From positions 1 to 11,350 of the forward strand of contig CAZBZG010000145.1 in the NCBI GenBank assembly GCA_964496245.1: a stretch of 11,350 nt of DNA, in the 5' to 3' direction. Of the stretch, positions 6,053 through 11,350 are shown one piece after another. The position numbers and the translations under genes were made by a program. The notes under the pieces are model-generated. The model saw only the letters and a list, made by a program, of their open reading frames with translations. It searched no databases and was not told the origin of the DNA. This DNA is from CAZBZG01 sp964496245 (GTDB lineage: Bacteria; Planctomycetota; SZUA-567). Position 1 is the first letter of the stretch. The number at the start of each line of letters is the position of its first letter.

Positions 6053-6081
6053 ATCCTAGCGATCACTGCTGCGGCCGTCAA
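6053..6081 (-). promoter_or_regulatory. Promoter of the MetH-activation-like gene
   Basis: TTGACG at 6081-6076, a 17-nt spacer and TAGGAT at 6058-6053 on the minus strand. Both hexamers and the spacing are identical to those of the RluA-gene promoter. The transcription start would fall near 6046, leaving a leader of about 30 nt with a Shine-Dalgarno before the GTG at 6017. Confidence 0.65.
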
Positions 6082-6127
6082 GTGCGGACGGGTCCAGCCC
6101 ATGGCGGACGTGGCGCTCGCATGGGAC

Positions 6128-6155
6128 AGGAAAAGGGGACATTCATCCTTTTCCT
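6128..6155. repeat. AGGAAAAGG/CCTTTTCCT hairpin repeat
   Basis: Perfect 9-bp arms (6128-6136 and 6147-6155) around a 10-base loop GGACATTCAT. The A/T-rich arms are unlike the surrounding sequence. It lies 44 nt past the stop of the unknown 199-aa gene and could be that gene's terminator. It also resembles, from memory, a palindrome seen in many genomes near RAYT or IS200-type transposases; that link is not shown here. Confidence 0.5.
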
Positions 6156-6198
6156 TTCGGCGCCCGAGCGAGATGGCACACTTATTCCATCGCGGACC

Positions 6199-6798
6199 CT
6201 AACCGCTTGTCTCGCCGGTAAGGACCGCGTAGAGGAGCAGAAACCGGTGGGTCTTGGCCCAGTCGCCCAGGCCCACGGTAGAGCAGGTCTCCTCGAGCAG
6301 ACGCGCCAATTCCCGACACAAGTCCAGGAAGTCCTCGTATTCGATTTCGTTCAGACCCCGGGCCGTGTACAGAGGGATGACCCGGGCTGCGGCGCGGGTG
6401 AGGCGGGTGTTGCGCAACATGAAGCGCACGGGCTTGGCAACGCAGAGAAGCTCGGTCAGGGTCACCACGCCGGTCTGGCGGATCTTGGCAGCCGCGAACT
6501 TGGCTTCGAACCCTCCGGGGGTCTCCATGAGGCGCACGAGGGCCTCTACGATTTCGGATGCCTGGTTCTCCCTGCCCAGGTTCGCCACCCGGATCGGGCA
6601 GCGGGGTACGCTCAGAGTGAGCAGCCGCTGATAGACTTCGGGCGGGGAGAATGCGCGCAATGCTGCTGGGGCGAGCAGCTCCCGCGCCTTCAGGTGCAAC
6701 TCAGTCACCCAGGCATACTGCTCCTGCAGCGCCTCTGCATCCGGGGTTGCGCCCCATTGCTTGTGCAGAAAGCGCCGGAAGTCATCGCTCCAGTTCAT
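6199..6798 (-). CDS. Conserved-looking protein of unknown function, 199 aa
   Basis: I do not recognise this family with confidence. The 199-residue protein is mostly helical with no signal peptide or membrane segment. A central stretch (AAKIRQTGVVTLTELLCVAKPVRFMLRNTRLTRAAARV) and a following EYEDFLDLCRELARLLEE recall small DNA- or RNA-related helical domains in which a helix is followed by 'P-x-R-F-x-[IL]-x-N', but no catalytic motif is clear. The ATG at 6798 is chosen because AGAGG lies 6 nt upstream and the frame above it is repeat-derived and Arg-rich. It has its own promoter (6889-6917) and a leader of roughly 80 nt containing two hairpins. The next gene downstream begins 182 nt away with a separate promoter, so it is probably monocistronic. 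Confidence 0.7.
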   Translation of the reverse strand: MNWSDDFRRFLHKQWGATPDAEALQEQYAWVTELHLKARELLAPAALRAFSPPEVYQRLLTLSVPRCPIRVANLGRENQASEIVEALVRLMETPGGFEAKFAAAKIRQTGVVTLTELLCVAKPVRFMLRNTRLTRAAARVIPLYTARGLNEIEYEDFLDLCRELARLLEETCSTVGLGDWAKTHRFLLLYAVLTGETSG

Positions 6799-6815
6799 GA
6801 GGACCTCTCGCTCAA

Positions 6816-6832
6816 CGCCGCGAAAGGCGGCG
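6816..6832. repeat. Hairpin in the leader of the 199-aa gene
   Basis: CGCCGC, loop GAAAG, GCGGCG: a 6-bp stem. Read on the gene's strand it ends 17 nt before the start codon, just upstream of the Shine-Dalgarno. It may be a mobile palindrome or a leader structure. Confidence 0.5.
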
Positions 6833-6859
6833 CTCCTGTGGCGCATCGGCCAGCGGGGC

Positions 6860-6879
6860 GGTCGCGCGGGAGCGCGATC
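6860..6879. repeat. GNRA-loop hairpin in the same leader
   Basis: TCGCGC, loop GGGA, GCGCGA, extendable to about 8 bp with one G-T pair. It lies just downstream of the predicted transcription start (about 6882) of the 199-aa gene. The shape (palindrome with a tetraloop) resembles the other intergenic repeats of this window. Confidence 0.5.
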
Positions 6880-6888
6880 CAACCATGC

Positions 6889-6917
6889 AGGGTAAGGCAG
6901 ATTGGGCGAGTCGTCAA
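6889..6917 (-). promoter_or_regulatory. Promoter of the 199-aa gene
   Basis: TTGACG at 6917-6912, a 17-nt spacer and TACCCT at 6894-6889 on the minus strand. The -35 matches consensus at 5 of 6 positions and the -10 at 3 of 6. The -35 and spacing equal those of three other promoters in the window. Confidence 0.55.
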
Positions 6918-6956
6918 CGGTTCATGGTTGTATGAGGAATGTCTGAAGGCACACGC

Positions 6957-6972
6957 GTGGGCTGAAGCCCAC
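6957..6972. repeat. GTGGGCT/AGCCCAC palindrome
   Basis: Seven-base arms separated by GA, making a 7-bp stem (6 bp with a TGAA loop). It is one of several unrelated palindromes in the 281-base gap between the 199-aa gene and kbl. Confidence 0.5.
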
Positions 6973-7009
6973 CCTACGACTCGCCCTACGCCGGGGCTGA
7001 GGTACGGAG

Positions 7010-7029
7010 GGTCCTGCTTCTGCAGGACC
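7010..7029. repeat. GGTCCTGC/GCAGGACC hairpin
   Basis: Perfect 8-bp arms with a TTCT loop. It lies about 50 nt beyond the kbl stop, so it would be in the 3' end of the tdh-kbl transcript. It has no T-tract. Confidence 0.5.
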
Positions 7030-7051
7030 ACGAAGCGCGTGATGCGTCTGC

Positions 7052-7071
7052 GGACGCGCAGGAGCGCGTCC
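7052..7071. terminator. Hairpin just after kbl, possible terminator
   Basis: GGACGCG (7052-7058), 6-base loop, CGCGTCC (7065-7071), a 7-bp GC stem that begins 8 nt after the kbl stop codon in the direction of transcription. No U-tract follows. It overlaps an alternative stem GCGTC-TGCG-GACGC formed with the next bases (about 7044-7057). It may be a repeat that also serves as an mRNA 3' end. Confidence 0.4.
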
Positions 7072-7079
7072 CTCCACGC

Positions 7080-8262
7080 CTACACGCCCAGCTCTGTTTT
7101 CACCGCAGCGAACGCATCCGTGGCCGTGTCGAGGTCTTCCCGCGAATGCGCGGCCGAGATCTGGACGCGGATGCGGGCCGTGCCCTTGGGCACGACCGGG
7201 TAGGCAAAGCCGATCACGTAGATGCCCCGTTCCAGCAGGCGGGCGGCCATGTCGTGGGCGCGCTTGGCTTCGCCGAGCATGATGGGGACGATCGGGTGGT
7301 CGCCCGCCGGGATGTCGAACCCGCGGCGCGTCATGCCCGCGCGGAAGTACGTGGTGTTCGCTTCGAGCTTGTCGCGCAGGTCGGTGGAAGCCGAAAGCAG
7401 GTCGAGCGCTTTGATCGAGGCGGCCACGATGGCCGGGGCCACCGTATTGCTGAAGAGATACGGACGCGAGCGCTGGCGGAGGAGATCCACGATCGCCTGG
7501 CGCGCGCTGGTGTAGCCGCCTGACGCCCCGCCCAGGGCCTTGCCGAGCGTGCNNNNNNNNNNCCACGCGGCCGAGTACGTTGCGGTACTCGTGCGTACCC
7601 CGGCCGGTTGGGCCCAGGAATCCGACCGCGTGCGAGTCATCGATCATGACGAGCGCGTCGTGCGCGTCCGCCAGGTCGCAGATGCCCGCCAGGTCCGCGA
7701 TGCTGCCGTCCATGGAGAACACGCCGTCCGTGGCGATCAGGCGGAAGCGCGCGTCCCGGGCCTCCGCGAGCTTGGCTTCGAGGTCGGCCATGTCGTTGTG
7801 CGCGAAACGGAATCGCCTGGCCTTGCAGAGCCGGATGCCGTCGATGATGGACGCGTGGTTGAGCTGGTCGCTGATGACCGCGTCCTCCTCGCCGAGGAGC
7901 GCCTCGAACAGCCCGCCGTTGGCGTCGAAGCACGAGGTATAGAGGAGGGTATCCTCCGTGCCGAGGAAGGCGCTCAATCGCGCTTCGAGGTCCTTGTGGA
8001 TCGTCTGCGTGCCGCAGATGAAGCGGACCGAGGAGAGGCCGTAGCCCCACTGGTCGAGCGCGTCCTTGGCCGCAGCCACGACCGCGGGATGGCTCGCCAG
8101 GCCCAGGTAGTTGTTCGCGCAGAAGTTGAGCACCGTGCGGCCGGGCTCCACGCCCACGGACGCGGATTGCGGACTCGTAAGCACGCGCTCGTCCTTGAAG
8201 AGCCCGGCGTCGCGGATCTCGGCCAACTGCTCTGCCAGATGCGTCTTCATGTCTGCAAACAT
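7080..8262 (-). CDS. kbl: 2-amino-3-ketobutyrate CoA ligase (glycine C-acetyltransferase), interrupted by assembly gap
   Basis: This PLP enzyme cleaves 2-amino-3-ketobutyrate with CoA to glycine and acetyl-CoA, the second step of threonine degradation. Typical alpha-oxoamine synthase motifs are visible: NFCANNYLGLASHP, YGLSSVRFICGTQTIHKDLE, DQLNHASIIDGIRLCKA, MIDDSHAVGFLGPTGRGTHEY, TLGKALGGASGGYTS with the PLP lysine, and RSRPYLFSNTVAPA. The frame changes across ten Ns (7553-7562). Codon 233 (Val of GRV) and the Thr of TLGK are 13 nt apart, whereas E. coli Kbl has DIITG between them (15 nt). With 12 unknown bases the protein would be 394 residues, against about 398 in E. coli, so the gene is almost surely intact in the organism. 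The ATG at 8262 has AGGAGG 6 nt upstream and follows the tdh stop after 1 nt. Confidence 0.93.
7553..7562. other. Assembly gap of 10 N inside kbl
   Basis: A run of ten unknown bases. The round length suggests a placeholder rather than a measured gap. The flanks GCGTG (7547-7551) and CACGC (7564-7568) are inverted copies, so a hairpin may have hindered assembly. Confidence 0.97.
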
Positions 8263-8263
8263 G

Positions 8264-9310
8264 TCACTCCTCCTCCACCCACTCCAGGATCACTTTGCCG
8301 CTCTGGCCCGAGTCCATGACGTCGAAGCCCTTCTCGAACTCGGCGTAGGGGAACCGGTGGGTGATGACCGGCGCGATGTCCAGGCCCGACTGGAGCATGA
8401 CCTGCATCTTGTACCACGTCTCGTACAGTTCCCGGCCGTAGATGCCCTGCAGGGTGATCGAGTTGAAGACCACGGTGTTCCAGTCGATCTCGGTGCCGGG
8501 CTCGGGGATGCCGAGCATGGCGATCTTGCCGCCGTGGCACATGTTGGCGAGCATCTCCTGGAGCGCTGCGGCTGCGCCCGACATCTCCAGGCCCACGTCC
8601 ACGCCCTCCTTCATGCCGAGCTGCTTCTGCGCATCAGCCACGGTCTCGCCCCGGCCCGCGTGTACGGTCACGGTCGCGCCCATGCGGCGGGCGAGGTCCA
8701 GGCGGTAGTCGTTGAGGTCGGTCACGATCACGTACCGCGCGCCCGCGTGCTTGGCGATGGCGGTGGCCATGATGCCGATGGGACCCGCGCCCGTAATCAG
8801 CACGTCCTCCCCGAGCACGTCAAAGGTGAGCGCCGTGTGCGTGGCATTGCCGAACGGATCGAAGATGGACAGGAGCTCCATGGGCAGGTTCTGGTCGGCG
8901 TACCAGACATTGGTCACGGGGATCACGAGGTACTCGGCAAACGCACCGTCGCGGTTGACGCCGATGCCGCTCGTGTTGGGGCAGAGGTGCCGCCGGCCGG
9001 CCAGGCAGTTGCGGCAGTGGCCGCAAACGAGATGTCCTTCCCCGCTCACCACGTCGCCCACGTGGAAGTCGTGCACGTTCGACCCTACGGCCGCCACCGT
9101 GCCCGCGAACTCGTGGCCGATGACCATGGGGGCAGAAATGGTCTGGGCCGCCCACGCGTCCCAGTGGTAGATGTGCAGGTCCGTGCCGCAGATGGCCGCC
9201 TTGTGCACGCGGATCATGACATCGTTGATGCCCATCTCGGGCACGGGCACCTCGGCGAGCGCCAACCCCGGACCGGCCTCCTGTTTGACGATGGCGTGCA
9301 TGGTTTCCAT
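8264..9310 (-). CDS. tdh: L-threonine 3-dehydrogenase (zinc, MDR family)
   Basis: This enzyme oxidises L-threonine to 2-amino-3-ketobutyrate with NAD. It has 348 residues (E. coli 341) and is closely similar throughout. It shows the catalytic zinc ligand in ICGTDLHIYHWD (C41) and GHEFAG (H66-E67), the structural-zinc cysteines in GHLVCGHCRNCLAGRRHLC (C96, C99, C102, C110), the dinucleotide-binding LITGAGPIGIMA (GAGPIG 174-179), and the C-terminal GLEMSG and SGQSGKVIL. The ATG at 9310 is chosen because GAGGAG lies 6 nt upstream and the N-terminus then matches the family. An in-frame ATG at 9367 that overlaps the previous stop (ATGA) would add 19 unconserved residues. The next gene, kbl, starts 1 nt after its stop, so the unstable intermediate can pass directly between co-expressed enzymes. 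Confidence 0.95.
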   Translation of the reverse strand: METMHAIVKQEAGPGLALAEVPVPEMGINDVMIRVHKAAICGTDLHIYHWDAWAAQTISAPMVIGHEFAGTVAAVGSNVHDFHVGDVVSGEGHLVCGHCRNCLAGRRHLCPNTSGIGVNRDGAFAEYLVIPVTNVWYADQNLPMELLSIFDPFGNATHTALTFDVLGEDVLITGAGPIGIMATAIAKHAGARYVIVTDLNDYRLDLARRMGATVTVHAGRGETVADAQKQLGMKEGVDVGLEMSGAAAALQEMLANMCHGGKIAMLGIPEPGTEIDWNTVVFNSITLQGIYGRELYETWYKMQVMLQSGLDIAPVITHRFPYAEFEKGFDVMDSGQSGKVILEWVEEE

Positions 9311-9363
9311 GGTGGGCTCCTCGCTTGCGCGGACGCGATCGGCTTGCTGCGGTCCGCTCCGGT

Positions 9364-9735
9364 TCATCCGCCCAGCGCCTCGAGCAGACAGGCGTACAGG
9401 CCGTGGAGATCCGCGACCCCGGCGGGCGGCTCGACGCCCCGGTCCGCCAGCACGGCCCGGGCCTGGGTCCAGGTCGGCAGCCAGACGAGGTCGTCCTGCA
9501 TGGCCTGGATGGAGCCGAAGATCGACAAGAAGCGGGGCAGGCTGAGCACGAAATAGATCCGGTGCGGAAACGGCGAGGTCGGCTGGATGCGTTCGAGCGG
9601 ATCCCAGACAAAGCAGCCCACGTGCGGCGTCCAGACGAGTCCGCGCTTCTTGAGCTGCCGGGCGGCGCGGCAGAGCGCGTCGTCGAACGGGATGGGCGCA
9701 CGATCAGTCTGCGGATCGAACGGCACGCTCTCCAT
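9364..9735 (-). CDS. Protein of unknown function, 123 aa, in the threonine-degradation unit
   Basis: I do not recognise this protein. It has no signal peptide or membrane segment. A central block rich in aromatic residues (LVWTPHVGCFVWDPLERI and PHRIYFVLSLPRFLSIFG, about residues 33-75) looks structured and conserved in style, followed by MQDDLVWLPTWTQARAVL. AGGAG lies 8 nt before the ATG at 9735. Its stop is 53 nt upstream of the tdh ATG at 9310, and it begins 38 nt after the end of the photolyase remnant, so all four probably share one transcript. Its place next to tdh and kbl suggests a link to threonine or glycine metabolism or only shared transcription; the sequence does not decide. Confidence 0.72.
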   Translation of the reverse strand: MESVPFDPQTDRAPIPFDDALCRAARQLKKRGLVWTPHVGCFVWDPLERIQPTSPFPHRIYFVLSLPRFLSIFGSIQAMQDDLVWLPTWTQARAVLADRGVEPPAGVADLHGLYACLLEALGG

Positions 9736-9773
9736 GCCTGATGCTCCTCACTGGGGACCGCGCGCGGCCGGGC

Positions 9774-10017
9774 TCACGCACCCAGCCCGTCCAGAAACGC
9801 CTCCGCCCGGTTCGCGAGCCGCTTCCGCCGGTCCGGCTCGAGGCGGTCGTACTGGCCGACCATCATAGCGAGTCTCGGATTGCGGGCAAGGGCCTCACGG
9901 TGGCGATCCACGAACCGCCAGAAGAGCCCGTCCCACACCTCGCACCACGGACCCTTGGCGAAGTCGCTCATGCGCAGCAAAGAGCTGGTGCGGAAAGATG
10001 ACGGTCGCTTCGCGCAT
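9774..10017 (-). pseudogene. Photolyase-related (PF04244-type) gene with internal deletion
   Basis: Only the two ends of a deoxyribodipyrimidine-photolyase-related protein remain. The ATG at 10017 opens MREATVIFPHQLF, the typical N-terminus of this family. From about 9980, in another frame, comes LLRMSDFAKGPWCEVWDGLFWRFVDRHREALARNPRLAMM and on to the stop at 9774, the family's typical C-terminus. Relatives are about 500 residues, so some 420 codons are missing, and the joint near 9975-9985 puts the two parts out of frame. A 65-codon frame from the ATG at 9971 could be translated but would have no FAD or DNA-binding core. GAGG lies 9 nt before the start and a promoter candidate is at 10064-10092. 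This could be a real deletion or an assembly collapse. The family assignment is from recalled sequence patterns. Confidence 0.72.
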
Positions 10018-10063
10018 GGATGCCTGCCTCGATCTTCGGCTCGATCCGAGGAACGTCGCCCGT

Positions 10064-10092
10064 ACTGTAACCGTGACCGGCACCCAAGGCAA
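10064..10092 (-). promoter_or_regulatory. Candidate promoter of the photolyase remnant-123 aa-tdh-kbl unit
   Basis: TTGCCT at 10092-10087, a 17-nt spacer and TACAGT at 10069-10064 on the minus strand, each matching consensus at 4 of 6 positions. It would start transcription near 10057, about 40 nt before the photolyase start codon. No other promoter is apparent in the short gaps before tdh, so the threonine genes may still depend on it. Confidence 0.5.
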
Positions 10093-10188
10093 GCCGCGCG
10101 TTCTGCGAAGCGGCGTGGCAGGGCCGGCCGACGCCTCGACGCCTTGGCGCCCCGGCGCACCGCTGGCGCCGCCGGGCGCGCCACTGCG

Positions 10189-10217
10189 TTGACTCTTGCG
10201 CGCGCAACCCGTACCAT
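10189..10217 (+). promoter_or_regulatory. Promoter of the nucleotidyltransferase-like gene, leaderless layout
   Basis: TTGACT at 10189-10194, a 17-nt spacer and TACCAT at 10212-10217. The ATG at 10226 begins 9 nt after the last base of the -10, exactly as in the RluA gene, and no Shine-Dalgarno is present. The transcript is predicted to begin at or within a base or two of the start codon. Confidence 0.6.
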
Positions 10218-10225
10218 GGCCTACA

Positions 10226-11038
10226 ATGCCGCTTGACAACGTCTACATCCGACTGACCCATGCCTTCAACCGCGACCGGTGCCGGGCTGTGGTCACCTCC
10301 GGCCAGGCCGTGGTCCTGCACCGCCTCGCCATCATGAGCAAGGACGGCGACTGGATCCTGCGCGAAGATCAGGAGACCCTGGACCACGTGCTGGACACGC
10401 TCGCCGCACGCGGCGCGCACTACCGCTTCGGAGCCCCCCTCGACCTGCGCTGGCTGGCACACGGCTGGAGCGTCCACTTCGAGTTTCAAGAAGACGGTCT
10501 TCGCATCCGCACCGACTTCTTCACGCGCCCGCCCCGGTTGGATGAGGCCGCCCTGGCGAACATCTGGCAGCAGGCCGAACAGAGCGCGCTGCCTGTCGTG
10601 GGCATCCCGGAGCTGATCCGCATGAAGCAGACCGACCGCGAACGCGACTACGCGGTGATCGGCGAGCTCGCGCGCCGCCTCGAGGATCCGGCAGAGCAAC
10701 TCCGCTACGCCCGCAGCGCCCGCGATCTCCTGCGACTGGCCGAAGCGCATCCCGACCTCGTCGAACAACTCCGGCCGGAGCGACCGGTCCTGGAGCACAT
10801 CGCCGAGGGCCGCGACGCGCTGGAGGCGGCACTGGATGCGGAACGCCGCCGCCTGATGCATGCCAACGAAGAGCGTCTGGCCGCGTACGCGACCACCAGC
10901 GCGCCCTGGCACGAACGCTGGTCGGCCGTGCACGAGCGCCTCGCCACCCTGCCGCTGCCGGACGCCCATTGCGCCATGGTGGCGGAGGCGGAGACGCATC
11001 TGCCTTTCCGACCCGCCGCAGGAGGAGCCCAGCCGTGA
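10226..11038 (+). CDS. Nucleotidyltransferase-fold protein of unknown role
   Basis: The 270-residue protein looks like a minimal nucleotidyltransferase-fold protein of the DUF6036/AbiEii-like kind. The N-terminal half has VVTSGQAVVLHRLAIMSKDGDW (22-43), where SGQ takes the place of the usual GG or GS helix turn and D40-x-D42 is the likely metal-binding pair. This is followed by an alternating strand-helix pattern (YRFGAPLDLRWLAHGWSVHFEF, LRIRTDFFT) and PELIRMKQTDRERDYAVIGELARRL, typical of the helix that closes this fold. The C-terminal third (about 180-250) is Arg/Glu/Leu-rich helix. The ATG at 10226 is favoured over upstream TTG codons because those lie within the promoter. The next gene overlaps by 4 nt. 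Whether it transfers nucleotides, and to what, cannot be told. A toxin role is speculative. Confidence 0.65.
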   Translation: MPLDNVYIRLTHAFNRDRCRAVVTSGQAVVLHRLAIMSKDGDWILREDQETLDHVLDTLAARGAHYRFGAPLDLRWLAHGWSVHFEFQEDGLRIRTDFFTRPPRLDEAALANIWQQAEQSALPVVGIPELIRMKQTDRERDYAVIGELARRLEDPAEQLRYARSARDLLRLAEAHPDLVEQLRPERPVLEHIAEGRDALEAALDAERRRLMHANEERLAAYATTSAPWHERWSAVHERLATLPLPDAHCAMVAEAETHLPFRPAAGGAQP

Positions 11039-11223
11039 GCCCGCCGGACGCCTTTCTCAGTGAAGAGGATCTCGACCTGCGCAATCTCTCGGACGAGGAA
11101 CTGAGTGCGTGGTGGGACCTCTGGCTGCACCAGGCGCAGGCCACCAACGACCTCGACCGCTGGCAATACTCCCACGGCGTCTTTCGAGAAGAACCGCACG
11201 AGGCCTCGCACGACGACAGCTGA
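11035..11223 (+). CDS. Small acidic protein of 62 aa coupled to the nucleotidyltransferase gene
   Basis: I do not recognise a named family. The 62-residue protein is acidic, with EEDLDLRNLSDEELSAWWDLWL (about 9-30) likely forming helices and a conserved-looking QATNDLDRWQYSHGVF block after it. The GTG start at 11035 overlaps the preceding stop as GTGA, and GGAGGAG lies 7 nt upstream, so translation is probably coupled. The open frame extends upstream but would then run antiparallel in frame space inside the previous gene without support. The arrangement (enzyme-fold gene plus small acidic overlapping gene) is what is seen for protein pairs that bind each other. A toxin-antitoxin or subunit relation is inference. 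Confidence 0.7.
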   Translation: MSPPDAFLSEEDLDLRNLSDEELSAWWDLWLHQAQATNDLDRWQYSHGVFREEPHEASHDDS

Positions 11224-11302
11224 CAACCGGGCCTCGCGAATGCGCAGGCAGCGCAATCGGCCTGGTTCAATTCCGGGTAACGCTTGGTGAGAGCTGTTTG
11301 TA

Positions 11303-11324
11303 GCACAGGCACTCCTGCCTGTGC
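11303..11324. repeat. GCACAGGCA/TGCCTGTGC hairpin repeat
   Basis: Perfect 9-bp arms with a CTCC loop, 79 nt after the 62-aa gene. There is no T-tract. It could be a terminator for the nucleotidyltransferase unit or another member of the scattered palindrome families. The rest of the sequence to the window end shows nothing else. Confidence 0.55.
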
Positions 11325-11350
11325 AGCGCCTCAGGGAATCCGCCCCAGGC

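Noticed and set aside
7080..8262. kbl as a true pseudogene
   Set aside because: The only break coincides with the run of Ns, and both halves are fully conserved in sequence and length.
9311..9367. Longer tdh start at 9367 with an ATGA overlap
   Set aside because: The overlap is tempting, but the added 19 residues have no counterpart in Tdh proteins and the good Shine-Dalgarno serves ATG 9310.
8111..9556. Long open frame (481 codons) on the plus strand
   Set aside because: It is antisense to tdh and the start of kbl, both unmistakable. High-GC genes leave such frames open by chance.

Overview
This is a GC-rich bacterial window with densely packed, mostly minus-strand genes. One 10-N assembly gap shows that it comes from a draft or metagenome assembly. 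No rRNA, tRNA, phage or transposase gene was seen. The gene mix (deoxyhypusine-synthase-like protein beside pyruvoyl arginine decarboxylase and agmatinase, a stand-alone corrinoid-activation protein, many hairpin repeats between genes) suggests a free-living bacterium, perhaps of the Planctomycetota/Kiritimatiellota/Verrucomicrobiota side of the tree. That placement is an impression from memory, not something the sequence proves.

Layout. Positions 1-2128 (minus) hold a tight three-gene polyamine operon: a deoxyhypusine/homospermidine-synthase-like gene, pdaD and speB (cut by the window edge), with a good sigma70-type promoter at 2223-2251. Positions 2301-3668 (minus) hold a DUF401-type membrane permease. 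Diverging from it is a RluA-type pseudouridine synthase (3821-4564, plus), which appears to have a leaderless mRNA. The 348-base gap after it contains a 125-bp inverted doublet of palindromes (REPIN-like) and a 9-bp tandem array, followed by a small exported protein (4913-5254, plus). A MetH-activation-domain-like protein (5334-6017, minus) and an unknown 199-aa protein (6199-6798, minus) follow, then a stretch crowded with different hairpin repeats (6816-7071).

Positions 7080-9310 (minus) encode the two-step threonine degradation pathway, tdh then kbl. Threonine is oxidised to 2-amino-3-ketobutyrate and then cleaved to glycine and acetyl-CoA. The kbl frame is broken only by the N gap, which homology says should be 12 nt rather than 10. 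Upstream in the same transcription unit are a 123-aa unknown gene and the remains of a photolyase-related gene, reduced to its first ~13 and last ~70 codons and joined out of frame. Diverging from this, positions 10226-11223 (plus) hold a nucleotidyltransferase-fold protein, again apparently leaderless, overlapping a 62-aa acidic partner gene.

A recurring theme is promoter grammar. Seven candidate promoters share a TTG-type -35, exactly 17 nt of spacer and a TA-type -10. In two of them the -10 is followed by 8 nt and then directly by the start ATG. The other points most worth checking are a possible AUC start codon, an internally deleted photolyase, the REPIN-like element, and the nucleotidyltransferase plus small-protein pair.
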